A stretch of DNA of 64,000 nucleotides from Pricia antarctica (lineage in GTDB: Bacteria; Bacteroidota; Bacteroidia; Flavobacteriales; Flavobacteriaceae). The notes beneath the pieces were generated by a model that was not told the DNA's origin, made no database searches, and saw nothing but the letters and a program-made list of their open reading frames with translations. Location: NCBI GenBank assembly GCA_011050085.1, contig DRGL01000023.1, positions 124,001-188,000 on the forward strand. The letters run 5' to 3'. A program made the translations under genes and the position numbers. Positions 1-8,297 of the stretch are shown here, piece by piece (the first letter of the stretch is position 1; each line of letters opens with the position of its first letter).

Positions 1-510
1 GAAATGCAGGCAGGCATTCATCGACTCATCGACGATAAAAAGCCTTTAGGCTGGCAGCATCAAATCAAAAACGATGTGGTGCTCGACTATCAGTTAGGGT
101 ATGAGAAAAGGCTATGGTCTTACAACCGGCTAATTTCATTACAGACCTTGGCGAACGCGCAGTTGGGCACCCTTTTTACCCATTTATCCGCAGGAATCAA
201 CAGCACTATTGGTATAATCGACTCCCCATTTACAAAAAATACAAAAGGTTTTCGACTGTATATGTATGCCCAACCAACCATTAAGCTCGTAGGTTACGAT
301 GCCACCCTACAAGGTGGAATTTTTAATAGGGATAGTCCATATACCATCTCCGCAGCGGAGGTGGAACGGTTGACCGCTCAATTCGATTTTGGTGTTATAT
401 TGAAGACACGCACGCTCTACTTCGAATATTCTCGCTCGTTAATCACTAGAGAATTTGAAAACGGACAGGCTTCGGCTTGGGGCGGTGTTAAAATTGGATT
501 TACATTTTAG
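1..510 (+). CDS. LpxR-family lipid A deacylase, C-terminal part (truncated by window edge)
   Basis: The reading frame is open from base 1, so the gene starts before the window; the first ATG at base 4 is internal. About 169 residues are visible. They look like the C-terminal half of the LpxR/DUF2219 family, outer-membrane beta-barrels that remove the 3'-acyloxyacyl group of lipid A in characterised members. Visible family-like features are the conserved stretch DYQLGYEKRL, NAQLGTLFTHLSAGIN, the phrase KLVGYDATLQGG, and a barrel-type end closing in phenylalanine (GGVKIGFTF). The catalytic residues would lie partly in the missing N-terminal half, so activity cannot be judged. It points towards a gap and a convergent decayed permease gene. 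The family call rests on remembered sequence pattern. Confidence 0.72.
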   Translation, partial: EMQAGIHRLIDDKKPLGWQHQIKNDVVLDYQLGYEKRLWSYNRLISLQTLANAQLGTLFTHLSAGINSTIGIIDSPFTKNTKGFRLYMYAQPTIKLVGYDATLQGGIFNRDSPYTISAAEVERLTAQFDFGVILKTRTLYFEYSRSLITREFENGQASAWGGVKIGFTF

Positions 511-850
511 CCGGGCTTTACAGATGATTTCTTACATCAATAGAAACTCCAATTCCCAAGCAGCAACTTCTTACTAAAAGCTTTCTTCTATTTTTCTCGA
601 GGGTTTTTGTCTGTAAATTTTAATTCTATATTTCAGTAAAAGAGAAGGCTATAGTATGAAACATTACTGTCAAAATAGCAATAATGCCAACTGTTGTATC
701 CATATCCGCAAAGTCAACTGTGTAGCGAAATTCGATGCCATGAAGAAGTCTATCCCCATTTTAAGGTTTGATTTTTACGTTAACTGCATCCGAATTGCTA
801 GTGAGCAAATAATAGATTACCTAACCTCAAAAACACCAACTAGTTCAATT
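511..850. other. Intergenic stretch without recognisable gene
   Basis: About 340 bases lie between the deacylase gene and the convergent permease remnant. Open frames exist on both strands (for example plus strand from 656), but none has a recognisable family pattern, and the longest overlaps the remnant of a real minus-strand gene. No clear hairpin terminator or RNA gene was seen. Confidence 0.5.
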
Positions 851-1025
851 TCACTCCGACCGCAAACTTCTTACCGGGTTCATAATAGCCGCTTTAATAC
901 TCTGGTAACTGACGGTCAGCACCGCTACCCCTAAGGCCAACAAAGCTGCGATGGCGAAAACACCCCAGCCTATTTCCATCCGATATGAAAAATCTTCAAG
1001 CCATTTTTAGATGGTTCTTGAACAT
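851..1025 (-). pseudogene. Remnant of a second FtsX/MacB-type ABC permease gene, with a large internal deletion
   Basis: Read on the minus strand, the ATG at 1025 begins MFKNHLKMA, almost the same start as the intact permease at 4473 (MFKNYLKIA), and then stops at 996-998. One frame away, from 1003 to the stop at 851, a 50-residue peptide begins WLEDFSYRME and ends VTVSYQSIKAAIMNPVRSL, the C-terminus of the same family (intact neighbour: VTVSFQSIKASLANPVKSL). The two ends meet at the word TGGCTTG, which would have occurred both after MFKNHLKMA and before LEDF. This suggests loss of roughly 2.3 kb between short direct repeats, leaving a frame-shifted scar. The deletion mechanism is inference; the two homologous ends are read directly. 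It lies just downstream of the DUF2807 gene and was probably the last gene of the efflux operon. Confidence 0.85.
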
Positions 1026-1094
1026 GTGATTTGATTTATATTTGCCATTAACGCTATACTATATTTAGCCATTCAGCATGTTTAAGCCTAATTA

Positions 1095-1832
1095 CTATAT
1101 TTTCTGAATCTTCGCTTCGCCGATAATAATTCCTTTATTTATCATGGGGCTACCTTCATAAGCCACTGTAGCTTCACCGTAAGCTGTAATCTTTAGGTCA
1201 TCGCTAACTTTCAAACGGTAACTACCCTCACCATACGCTACAATTTTCGCAGATTTACTTTCGACTCCGAGCGTGTTCACATTGGTCTCGCCATATGCCG
1301 TAATCTTATGACGGCCCAAATTACCTTCCTTGAGCTCGAGATAACTTTCGCCGTAAATGACAGTCTTTAGACTTCCCAATTCCACCTTATCAATATAAAC
1401 TTGGGATGCCCCATACATCGTCAGGTTGAACTTGTCGCCTTTAAGCGGACTTTTACAAACTATTTTCTCTTCCCCGCGCAATGAAAGTTCTTCCAGATTT
1501 TTATAGGTCACCGTTGCCTTTAGAACCGTTCCGTTATAAATGGATTTGGTTTGTTTATATCCGTTATTTTTAATTTTTTCACTTTTGGTCACTTCCTTGG
1601 CATCATCGAGATAAATGCGAAGGGTCTTACCCTTGACTTCGATATTGATTTTATCTTCGGATACACTACTGCTTTCGATAAAAACATTTTCTGTAATACC
1701 TTCTTGAAAGATGACCTGAATATGCGGACTTACAATCACCTTGTCAAAGGCGTCGACATCTACAGATTTAACTTGGGCAAAACTCATTTGAATGCCTAAA
1801 AATAATAATAGGATACCTAATTTGGTTTTCAT
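1095..1832 (-). CDS. DUF2807 (head GIN domain) secreted beta-helical protein
   Basis: The 245-residue product has a clear signal peptide (about residues 1-19, ending SFAQ) followed by one DUF2807 / head GIN domain, a right-handed beta-helix fold common in Bacteroidota and automatically labelled putative auto-transporter adhesin. Short repeated turns with the pattern YGE/YGA (for example TAYGETNV, VAYGEGSY, TAYGEATV) recur about every 20 residues over roughly 130-230, as expected for helix rungs. There is no lipobox cysteine, so it is probably periplasmic. It sits between the intact permease gene and a decayed one, on the same strand, about 215 bases from the former, so it may belong to the efflux operon. 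The function of the family is not established. Confidence 0.85.
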   Translation of the reverse strand: MKTKLGILLLFLGIQMSFAQVKSVDVDAFDKVIVSPHIQVIFQEGITENVFIESSSVSEDKINIEVKGKTLRIYLDDAKEVTKSEKIKNNGYKQTKSIYNGTVLKATVTYKNLEELSLRGEEKIVCKSPLKGDKFNLTMYGASQVYIDKVELGSLKTVIYGESYLELKEGNLGRHKITAYGETNVNTLGVESKSAKIVAYGEGSYRLKVSDDLKITAYGEATVAYEGSPMINKGIIIGEAKIQKI

Positions 1833-2046
1833 TTTTTTCGTATTATATGGTTTTAATTTTACTACTCTTTTACCAAGGAATTGTTTATATTATTTCAAAC
1901 CAATGTCTCTGATAATACCCTCCCAAACCCTTCCAAAATGTTTGTGAGTCTGGTTCCTCTAGTTCTCCATAATTCAAAGTATAGCACTGACTACTTTTTG
2001 ATTAAGGGATTACCGCTACATAAATTAGAGAAAGCTAGAGGCAAAT

Positions 2047-4473
2047 TTATTCTGCTCGCAAACTCTTTACCGGGTTGGCCAAAGAGGCCTTAATCGATTG
2101 AAAGCTTACCGTTACCAAGGCAATCAAAACAATTACAACAAAAGGCAACATGAAAAAACTCCAATGGATGTCAATCCGAAAAGCGTAGCCCTGTAGCCAA
2201 TTGCTTGCGGTGAACCATGATACAGGTATCGAAATCAGGAATGCAACCATGAGCAGGAAAGCAAACTCTCTGTATAATAACTTCAAAATTCCCAGAACTG
2301 AGGCACCCAAGACTTTCCTGATTCCAATTTCTTTAGTACGCTGCAACGTGGTGAACGAAGCCAGTCCGAACAAACCTAAACAGGCCACCAAGATTGCCAA
2401 GCCCGTGAAAAAACCAAATACTTTTCCAAAACGCTGGTCGGCTAGGTACTGGTCGTTGAAATGGTCGTCTAAAAAGAAGTATTCGTAGGTGTTGCCCGGA
2501 AAAAAGCTATTCCATTGGGTCTCGACCTGTGCTATAGTTGATCCTATATCTGAGGAGTTTAGCTTCATGGTAAAAAATCCCCGTACATCGGGAATCAATC
2601 GAATTACCAAGGGTTCGTAAGGCAACCGTAATGATTCTTGGTTAAAGTTTTCTGATACTCCGATAATGGTGTATTGGTTTCCCCAAAAATCGATGCGTTT
2701 GCCAATAGCTTCTTCTGGATCGTTAAAACCCAATTGTAAGATACCTGCACGATTGAGAATCACAGCCTCCGGATCGGCACCAAACTCATCCGAAAAAGCG
2801 CGACCGGCAATCAATTTTAGACCGAACTGATCAACATAATCGTAATCGACACCTATAACACGATATTGTTTCGCTAGTTCCTGGCCTTGGGACACCAGTT
2901 TTATACCTCCAGCGTTCCAATTTACCGGTTGCCCTGGAATCGTAGTAGCGGCGGCGACACTTTTAATGGATGGGATTTTCAATAGATTCTCCTTAAAAGC
3001 GAGCATTTGACTCAAATAAGTAGAGTCGGTAACGATAGGAGGCACTACCACTAAGGTCTTATCTATATCCAACCCCAAGGATTGCTGTCGCATAAATTGA
3101 ATCTGCTTGTATACGGTCAAAGTACCGATCAACAAAAACAGGGATGCCGCGAATTGGAAGACCACCAATGATTTTCGTAATAAAGTACCCTGCTGTGTAT
3201 TTGCCATTTTTCCCTTTAATACTTCTACAGGTTTGAAACGGGATAAGACAATCGCGGGATACGCACCTGAAAGAAAAACGCCTATCAGTAATAAGGCAGT
3301 GAGCCCGATCCAAAAGGTACTTTTTGAAAAGAGGGCGTACGAGAGTTCCTGCCCTGACAATTGATTGAAAGCGGGAATTAAAATCGCCATTAAGCCTAAG
3401 GCTAAAACCAGGGCTAAAGCGTTGAAAAGGGCCGATTCAAGAAAGAATTGACCAATCAGTTGATTTCGGTTCGAACCAACGGTCTTACGAACACCAACTT
3501 CTTTCGCCCTACCTATAGCACGAGCAGTAGCAAGATTAATATAGTTTACCCATGCTATTATTATTATAAAAAAAGCGATACCAAAAAGTAGATAGACGGT
3601 TTTACCGTCACCAGTAGCACCGGGCTCCATCATAAAGTTAGAATACAGGTGAATATCGGTTATGGGCATCAATGAGTACTTGGCAGAACTATTGGATTGT
3701 TTGGTGAAATCGCTTTCATTTTCTTTTACTATCGGGGCAAACTTGGCTTCGACGGCACTAGCATCAGTTCCTTCTTTCAACATTAAGTAGGTGAGGCAGC
3801 CATCCCAATCCCATGCGTCATCTGGAGTTTGTTCCCCGTTCGAATTAGTTTTCACCTGTTCAACAAAAGTGGCATAGGAAGCCAAAAAGTTCGGCTTAAG
3901 TTGTGTATTTAATGGCATATCTTCATACACTCCAGTTATGCGATAATCTTTTCCGCCACTGATAGGAAGCATCTTACCAATAACCTCCTTGGTTCCAAAA
4001 ATTTTTACTGCGATGCTTTCAGAAATCGCCGCTGTACCAGGTTCTTTTAAAACAGAATTCAAATCGCCCGCAAGCAATGGGTAAGAGAACACATTGAAAA
4101 AAGAATTAGTCGCAAAAAAAACTTGGTCAATTTTAAGGGTTTCATCGTTCACGTCTACAATGATATCTTGGGTTTGAACCACCTTAACGAATTCTTCGAT
4201 TTCAGGAATGGCCTCCTTAAATGAATTTCCGACCGCAAAAGCTCCTCCAGCCCATTCAGTTTCCAGTTTACCAGCGTTGTAACGCTCTTGCTTGACCCTG
4301 AAGACACGGTCTTTGTTCGTATGAAAATCTTCATAGCTCGTTTCGAACGCAACATACTGTAATATCAAAAGGCAGGCTGTAATGCCTATGGCTAGACCCC
4401 CAATATTAATTACGGAATACGCACTGTTTTTAATGAGGTTGCGCCAAGCGATTTTTAGATAGTTTTTGAACAT
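2047..4473 (-). CDS. FtsX/MacB-type ABC transporter permease (two FtsX domains)
   Basis: The 808-residue inner-membrane permease has the eight-helix double layout usual for Bacteroidota: a first helix near residues 20-40, a MacB-type periplasmic domain to about 270, an FtsX three-helix block around 290-420, a further helix near 435, a second periplasmic domain and a last FtsX block after about 690. Each FtsX block carries the cytoplasmic coupling motif (KEVGVRKTVGS and KEIGIRKVLGAS). Members work with a MacB-like ATPase to drive mechanotransmission-type export of peptides, lipids or drugs. The matching ATPase (4685-5380), adaptor and TolC genes lie upstream on the same strand. The 211-base gap before this gene is unusually long for an operon and may hold a processing site or relic. 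The substrate is unknown. Confidence 0.9.
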   Translation of the reverse strand: MFKNYLKIAWRNLIKNSAYSVINIGGLAIGITACLLILQYVAFETSYEDFHTNKDRVFRVKQERYNAGKLETEWAGGAFAVGNSFKEAIPEIEEFVKVVQTQDIIVDVNDETLKIDQVFFATNSFFNVFSYPLLAGDLNSVLKEPGTAAISESIAVKIFGTKEVIGKMLPISGGKDYRITGVYEDMPLNTQLKPNFLASYATFVEQVKTNSNGEQTPDDAWDWDGCLTYLMLKEGTDASAVEAKFAPIVKENESDFTKQSNSSAKYSLMPITDIHLYSNFMMEPGATGDGKTVYLLFGIAFFIIIIAWVNYINLATARAIGRAKEVGVRKTVGSNRNQLIGQFFLESALFNALALVLALGLMAILIPAFNQLSGQELSYALFSKSTFWIGLTALLLIGVFLSGAYPAIVLSRFKPVEVLKGKMANTQQGTLLRKSLVVFQFAASLFLLIGTLTVYKQIQFMRQQSLGLDIDKTLVVVPPIVTDSTYLSQMLAFKENLLKIPSIKSVAAATTIPGQPVNWNAGGIKLVSQGQELAKQYRVIGVDYDYVDQFGLKLIAGRAFSDEFGADPEAVILNRAGILQLGFNDPEEAIGKRIDFWGNQYTIIGVSENFNQESLRLPYEPLVIRLIPDVRGFFTMKLNSSDIGSTIAQVETQWNSFFPGNTYEYFFLDDHFNDQYLADQRFGKVFGFFTGLAILVACLGLFGLASFTTLQRTKEIGIRKVLGASVLGILKLLYREFAFLLMVAFLISIPVSWFTASNWLQGYAFRIDIHWSFFMLPFVVIVLIALVTVSFQSIKASLANPVKSLRAE

Positions 4474-4684
4474 GTTTCCCGTTTTTGAATGTGCAGCGAT
4501 TTACAATCGGTTTACATTGATGAATAAACTTCAGATTTGGCTAAGTAAAGCACTGTCGGGGGTCTTATTTCTGATTAAATTCTAATTTGAGTCACAATCG
4601 TTGATTAGGCGATTGACCTGACAGACTGTATTTTGGAACTTTATAAATTTCAATTCTGATCGATGAATAAACTCCTATTGTATT

Positions 4685-5380
4685 TTACACCCGCGCTTCT
4701 AAAGCACGATTGTGGCTTTCGGTAACAATCTGCCCATCGAATAGGTTTACGACCCGGTGGGCAAAATGCGAATCGTGGTCTGAGTGCGTAACCATAACTA
4801 TGGTTGTGCCTTCTTGATTGAGTTCGGTAAGCAAGTTCATGACTTCGAGTCCGTTTTTGGAATCTAGATTACCTGTGGGCTCATCCGCAAGAATCAGTTT
4901 GGGATTGGTTACGACCGCCCTAGCTATAGCTACACGCTGCTGTTGACCACCCGATAGCTGATGGGGAAAATGCTTCTCACGATGGGCAATCTTCATACGC
5001 TCTAAAACTTTCATTACCTTCTCTCGGCGGCTAGCCTTGTTTTCCTTTAGGTAGATCAAGGGTAATTCCACATTTTCAAAAACGGTAAGCTCGTCGATGA
5101 GGTTAAAGCTTTGGAAAACAAATCCGAGATTTCCCTTTCGGAGTTGGGTACGCTGGCTTTCCTTAAGTCCCGCAACTTCATTGCCGGCAAAGTTGTAACT
5201 GCCTTCAGTGGGGTTGTCGAGCATGCCAATAATATTCAGCAAAGTAGATTTACCACAGCCTGAGGGGCCCATAATGCCGACAAATTCGCCATCCTCTACA
5301 TGGAGATTAACCTTATTCAAGGCTAGCGTCTCGACTTCTTCCGTTTTGAAGCTCTTTTTTAGTTCTTTTATTCGTATCAT
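4685..5380 (-). CDS. ABC transporter ATP-binding protein, MacB/LolD type
   Basis: The 231-residue nucleotide-binding protein has all the expected motifs in order: Walker [10 protein letters not shown] (residues 38-46), Q-loop near FVFQSFNLI, signature [14 protein letters not shown] (about 142-155), Walker B LILADEPT, and the H-loop histidine in VMVTHSDHD. Length and motifs match the MacB/LolD/FtsE group that partners FtsX-type permeases. It energises the permease encoded 211 bases downstream, with the adaptor gene 73 bases upstream. Together with TolC this would form a tripartite exporter across both membranes. No residue essential for ATP hydrolysis is missing. Confidence 0.93.
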   Translation of the reverse strand: MIRIKELKKSFKTEEVETLALNKVNLHVEDGEFVGIMGPSGCGKSTLLNIIGMLDNPTEGSYNFAGNEVAGLKESQRTQLRKGNLGFVFQSFNLIDELTVFENVELPLIYLKENKASRREKVMKVLERMKIAHREKHFPHQLSGGQQQRVAIARAVVTNPKLILADEPTGNLDSKNGLEVMNLLTELNQEGTTIVMVTHSDHDSHFAHRVVNLFDGQIVTESHNRALEARV

Positions 5381-5453
5381 ATTAGATTGGTTTTAGGTGT
5401 TTATAGTAAAGACTGTATGGAAGTCAATTTGTGACAATTGCTGAAGTTGCTAT

Positions 5454-6704
5454 TTACTTTAATACTATCTTCTCGGCATCCCCGAACGAATCGTAATTGC
5501 TTGTAATCACCTTTTCCCCATGCTGCAAGCCTTCTAAGACTTCATAATATCTTGAATTCTGTTTGCCGATGCGGATGTTTCGTTTTAAGGCCTCTTCCCC
5601 ATCAGAACCGACCACAAATATCCATTGACCACCGGTACTTTGAAAGAAACTACCTTTGGGAAGCAATAATGCGTCGCTAGATTCGCCTAACTGTAATTTA
5701 ATGTTATAACTCTGTCCCGTGCGGATGGTCAGGGGTTTATTATCGGTAAAGATTAGGTCGACCTTAAATTTTCCGTTTCTTACTTCGGGATATACCTTTC
5801 GTAGTCGCAGCGGATATTCCTCGCCATTTCTATCAAGTACGGCACTTAGGTCACGAACGATTCTATCGATATAATGTTCGTCAATGGTAGCCTCGATCTT
5901 GTAGTCGGTTAACACGTTTATCTGACCTATACGCTCGCCTTGTTCGATACTCTGTCCGATTTCAGCATCTAAAAAACCCAACTGCCCATCGGCTGGGGCG
6001 CGAACATTCAGGTGGTCTAACCTCTGGTAGACCATTCCCAGAGTTTTCTGCATCCGAGCGAGATCTGCGTCTAAACCCGTTAAGGACGTCTTACGCAGCT
6101 CATCATCGTTATCGGTCTGAAGCTTGACAATATCATATTGCTTTTTAGAAAGCTCATAGTTCTCCTTTGATAATTGATATTCTTCTTTTGATATCAGTTC
6201 TTCGTCATAAAGCGATTGATTTTGCTCATAATTCCGTTTTAATCTTTGCAAATCTGTACTAGCGGTTGCCAAGGATCTGCGACCTTCTACCTGACGTGAA
6301 TCAAAAGTGAGTTTTGTCGAACGAAGATCATTCTGTTTTAGGGCTAGATTACTTTCGCTAGCCAAAATCTGCTCGTAGAGATTCATGTTCTCCAATTTGA
6401 GAATGATATTCCCTTTTTTAACGGTTGCACCTTCTTCAATTAGTTTTTCGGTGACTCGCCCGCCCTCATAGGCATCCATATAAATAGTAGCTATAGGCGC
6501 TACATTGCCATTAATTGTAATATAATCGTCGAACTTACCTTGGGTAACCTCCGAGACGGAAAGCTTATCTTTTTCTGTACGGTAGGTTGAGACCGAACTG
6601 GCGAAAATCAATTGATAGCCCGCAAAAAGAAGGAGCAGGCCCAAGGCGATATAGCCATAATGTCTTGGGCGTAATCCTTTTTTCTTTTCTAATTGTATAT
6701 CCAT
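5454..6704 (-). CDS. HlyD-family periplasmic adaptor of the efflux system
   Basis: The 416-residue membrane fusion protein has one N-terminal membrane anchor (about residues 16-36). A split barrel-sandwich (lipoyl-like) domain follows, with its first half near GGRVTEKLIEEGATVKKGNIILKL in shortened form and its second near VRAPADGQLG. Between them lies a long coiled-coil hairpin at about 105-225, rich in K, E, Q and L. A beta-barrel and membrane-proximal domain follows to the end. The adaptor links the ABC permease in the inner membrane to the TolC channel. The gene is 65 bases downstream of the TolC gene and 73 bases upstream of the ATPase gene, in one transcription unit. Confidence 0.92.
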   Translation of the reverse strand: MDIQLEKKKGLRPRHYGYIALGLLLLFAGYQLIFASSVSTYRTEKDKLSVSEVTQGKFDDYITINGNVAPIATIYMDAYEGGRVTEKLIEEGATVKKGNIILKLENMNLYEQILASESNLALKQNDLRSTKLTFDSRQVEGRRSLATASTDLQRLKRNYEQNQSLYDEELISKEEYQLSKENYELSKKQYDIVKLQTDNDDELRKTSLTGLDADLARMQKTLGMVYQRLDHLNVRAPADGQLGFLDAEIGQSIEQGERIGQINVLTDYKIEATIDEHYIDRIVRDLSAVLDRNGEEYPLRLRKVYPEVRNGKFKVDLIFTDNKPLTIRTGQSYNIKLQLGESSDALLLPKGSFFQSTGGQWIFVVGSDGEEALKRNIRIGKQNSRYYEVLEGLQHGEKVITSNYDSFGDAEKIVLK

Positions 6705-6769
6705 TCTAAATTATCTTTTAAAAATTTTTATCTAAATCGTTGAACAATTTGTTTTCAAATAGGTAATAA

Positions 6770-8116
6770 TCAATTTATATCGAACACAGGTAGCCCCCGA
6801 TAAAAATCTAATGTGGTCTTATTTATTTCAGAACGTAGGCGCACCTGTAAATTCTCATTTTGGGCATTGGCAAATAGGTTTTTGGCCTGAAAAAGTTCCA
6901 AAGCATTTATTAGCCCTTTTTCATACCGTTTTTGGGCAATTTCAAAAGCTAAATTTTGCGAGGCTACGTTTTGATTACTCTGTGCATATTCCAATAGTAA
7001 AGATTCATAATCTTGTACTAATAGCTGAATCTGCTGAAAAATCACCTGTTCTTGCACGTCAAGGTTGTTCTGTGCCCTAAGGCGTTCTATTTTTTGTTGC
7101 TTGATTCGCGATTGTGCAGACCAAGCGTTACTTATGGGTACATTTAAACTTAAGCCTACGTACTGAAAGGTATTATCCCGAAATTGATCCCGAAAAGGAA
7201 CGGTCATGGCAAGTGAGTCACGCGTAGTTTCAAAATAACCGGTACCCATTCCTGCGAAGAGCGACAATGACGGGAAAAGATTTCCGCGCTCCACATCCAA
7301 CTGCTTTTTTGCCGCTTTGACCCGTAATTCCTGGGCCTTTAAAAGCGGTAAGAATTCAGTAGTCTCTTTATAAATGGAATCAGGTTGTATCTCTGAACTA
7401 TCCGTTATTTCAGAATTTTCAAGCACTTCGGACTGAATGTTAATACCTTCTGCATCTTCAAGATTCATTTCCTGTATCAATCCCAATTTAGCGGTAGCCA
7501 GTTGATTTTTGCTTTGGGTCAGGTTCAGTCGGTCGGTAAATAATAAAGATTCCGCTTCATATAGATCTGCGCCCGCTTTCAGTCCCAGTTCGATTTGTTT
7601 CTCGACCAAATTATAGTTCGACTGTGACACTGCAAGTTGCTCCTTTGATATAGCTACCAGACCTTCTGCAAAACGAATATCATAAAAGGCCTGCATCACA
7701 CGAAACGCCAACAAGTACTTCTGCTGCAAGGTCTCTTCTTGCGTTGCCTTGTACAAAAATTTGGAAGCCTTGATCGCATTTATCTTCTGAAACCCTCGAA
7801 ATAAGTCGATTGAAGTTTCCAATGAATATCGGTTGGAGAAAAAATCAGTTGTGACCACATCATTGGTAAAGGGGTCGGTGCTTCGTCCAAAATTTATGAC
7901 ATAATCTGTTGATCCGTTTACCCTTGGCAACAAGTCTCGTATAGATTGCCGATAAGTTTCCCTACCTGATTGGGTCGTATACTTGAAATCGTTCAATTGA
8001 AGGTTATGCTCCAAAGCATAATCTACGCATGCATCTAGCGTCCATTGTTCTTGTGCCAAGCCTCTTATCGATAAAGCGGTCAATAGGAGTATAGTTATTT
8101 TAAATTTTAGATTCAT
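6770..8116 (-). CDS. TolC-family outer-membrane efflux channel
   Basis: The 448-residue protein has a signal peptide (about residues 1-21, ending RGLAQ) and the two repeated outer-membrane efflux (OEP) domains expected of TolC. The first starts around WTLDACVDYALEHNL and the second around residue 260; both have long coiled-coil helices and a beta-strand pair with the family feature of Asn/Phe-rich strands (INFGRSTDPFTND). It is the first gene of the minus-strand efflux operon. A sigma-54-type promoter ends about 25 bases before its ATG and a perfect inverted repeat lies about 100 bases further upstream, so expression of the whole exporter is probably switched by the divergent NtrC-type regulator. 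Confidence 0.93.
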   Translation of the reverse strand: MNLKFKITILLLTALSIRGLAQEQWTLDACVDYALEHNLQLNDFKYTTQSGRETYRQSIRDLLPRVNGSTDYVINFGRSTDPFTNDVVTTDFFSNRYSLETSIDLFRGFQKINAIKASKFLYKATQEETLQQKYLLAFRVMQAFYDIRFAEGLVAISKEQLAVSQSNYNLVEKQIELGLKAGADLYEAESLLFTDRLNLTQSKNQLATAKLGLIQEMNLEDAEGINIQSEVLENSEITDSSEIQPDSIYKETTEFLPLLKAQELRVKAAKKQLDVERGNLFPSLSLFAGMGTGYFETTRDSLAMTVPFRDQFRDNTFQYVGLSLNVPISNAWSAQSRIKQQKIERLRAQNNLDVQEQVIFQQIQLLVQDYESLLLEYAQSNQNVASQNLAFEIAQKRYEKGLINALELFQAKNLFANAQNENLQVRLRSEINKTTLDFYRGLPVFDIN

Positions 8117-8141
8117 AGTTTATTGGTATGCCAAAGGATAA

Positions 8142-8155
8142 GCTATTCGTATGCC
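8142..8155 (-). promoter_or_regulatory. Candidate sigma-54 (-24/-12) promoter of the efflux operon
   Basis: On the minus strand the sequence reads TTGGCATACGAATAGCTT: GG at 8155-8154, exactly ten bases, then GC at 8143-8142. This matches the sigma-54 core rule GG-N10-GC within the consensus TGGCAC-N5-TTGC. Transcription would start roughly 12 bases after the GC, about 15 bases before the TolC start codon at 8116. A second TTGGCATA word nearer the gene (8128-8135 region) lacks the GC at the right spacing. Confidence 0.72.
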
Positions 8156-8240
8156 AAAAATATAAAATAATGATTTTCAGATATTTAAATTTAAAATTAG
8201 GATATGATAGGATACAAGTGTAAAATATATGTACATTGGT

Positions 8241-8257
8241 TGTCAAATATTTTGACA
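8241..8257. promoter_or_regulatory. Candidate enhancer (regulator-binding) site, perfect inverted repeat
   Basis: The sequence TGTCAAATATTTTGACA is a perfect 7-bp inverted repeat (TGTCAAA / TTTGACA) with a 3-bp spacer. It lies about 85-100 bases upstream of the proposed sigma-54 promoter and about 40 bases before the ATG of the sigma-54 activator gene. This is the normal distance for an upstream activating sequence, and it could also allow autoregulation. Confidence 0.65.
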
Positions 8258-8297
8258 GATTTAGATTAAAATGAGGACGAAATCGTAATTTTAGAGT

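Noticed and set aside
656-934. 92-codon open frame on the plus strand near the window start
   Set aside because: It overlaps the minus-strand permease remnant, whose sequence is clearly homologous to a real gene, and it has no recognisable family pattern.
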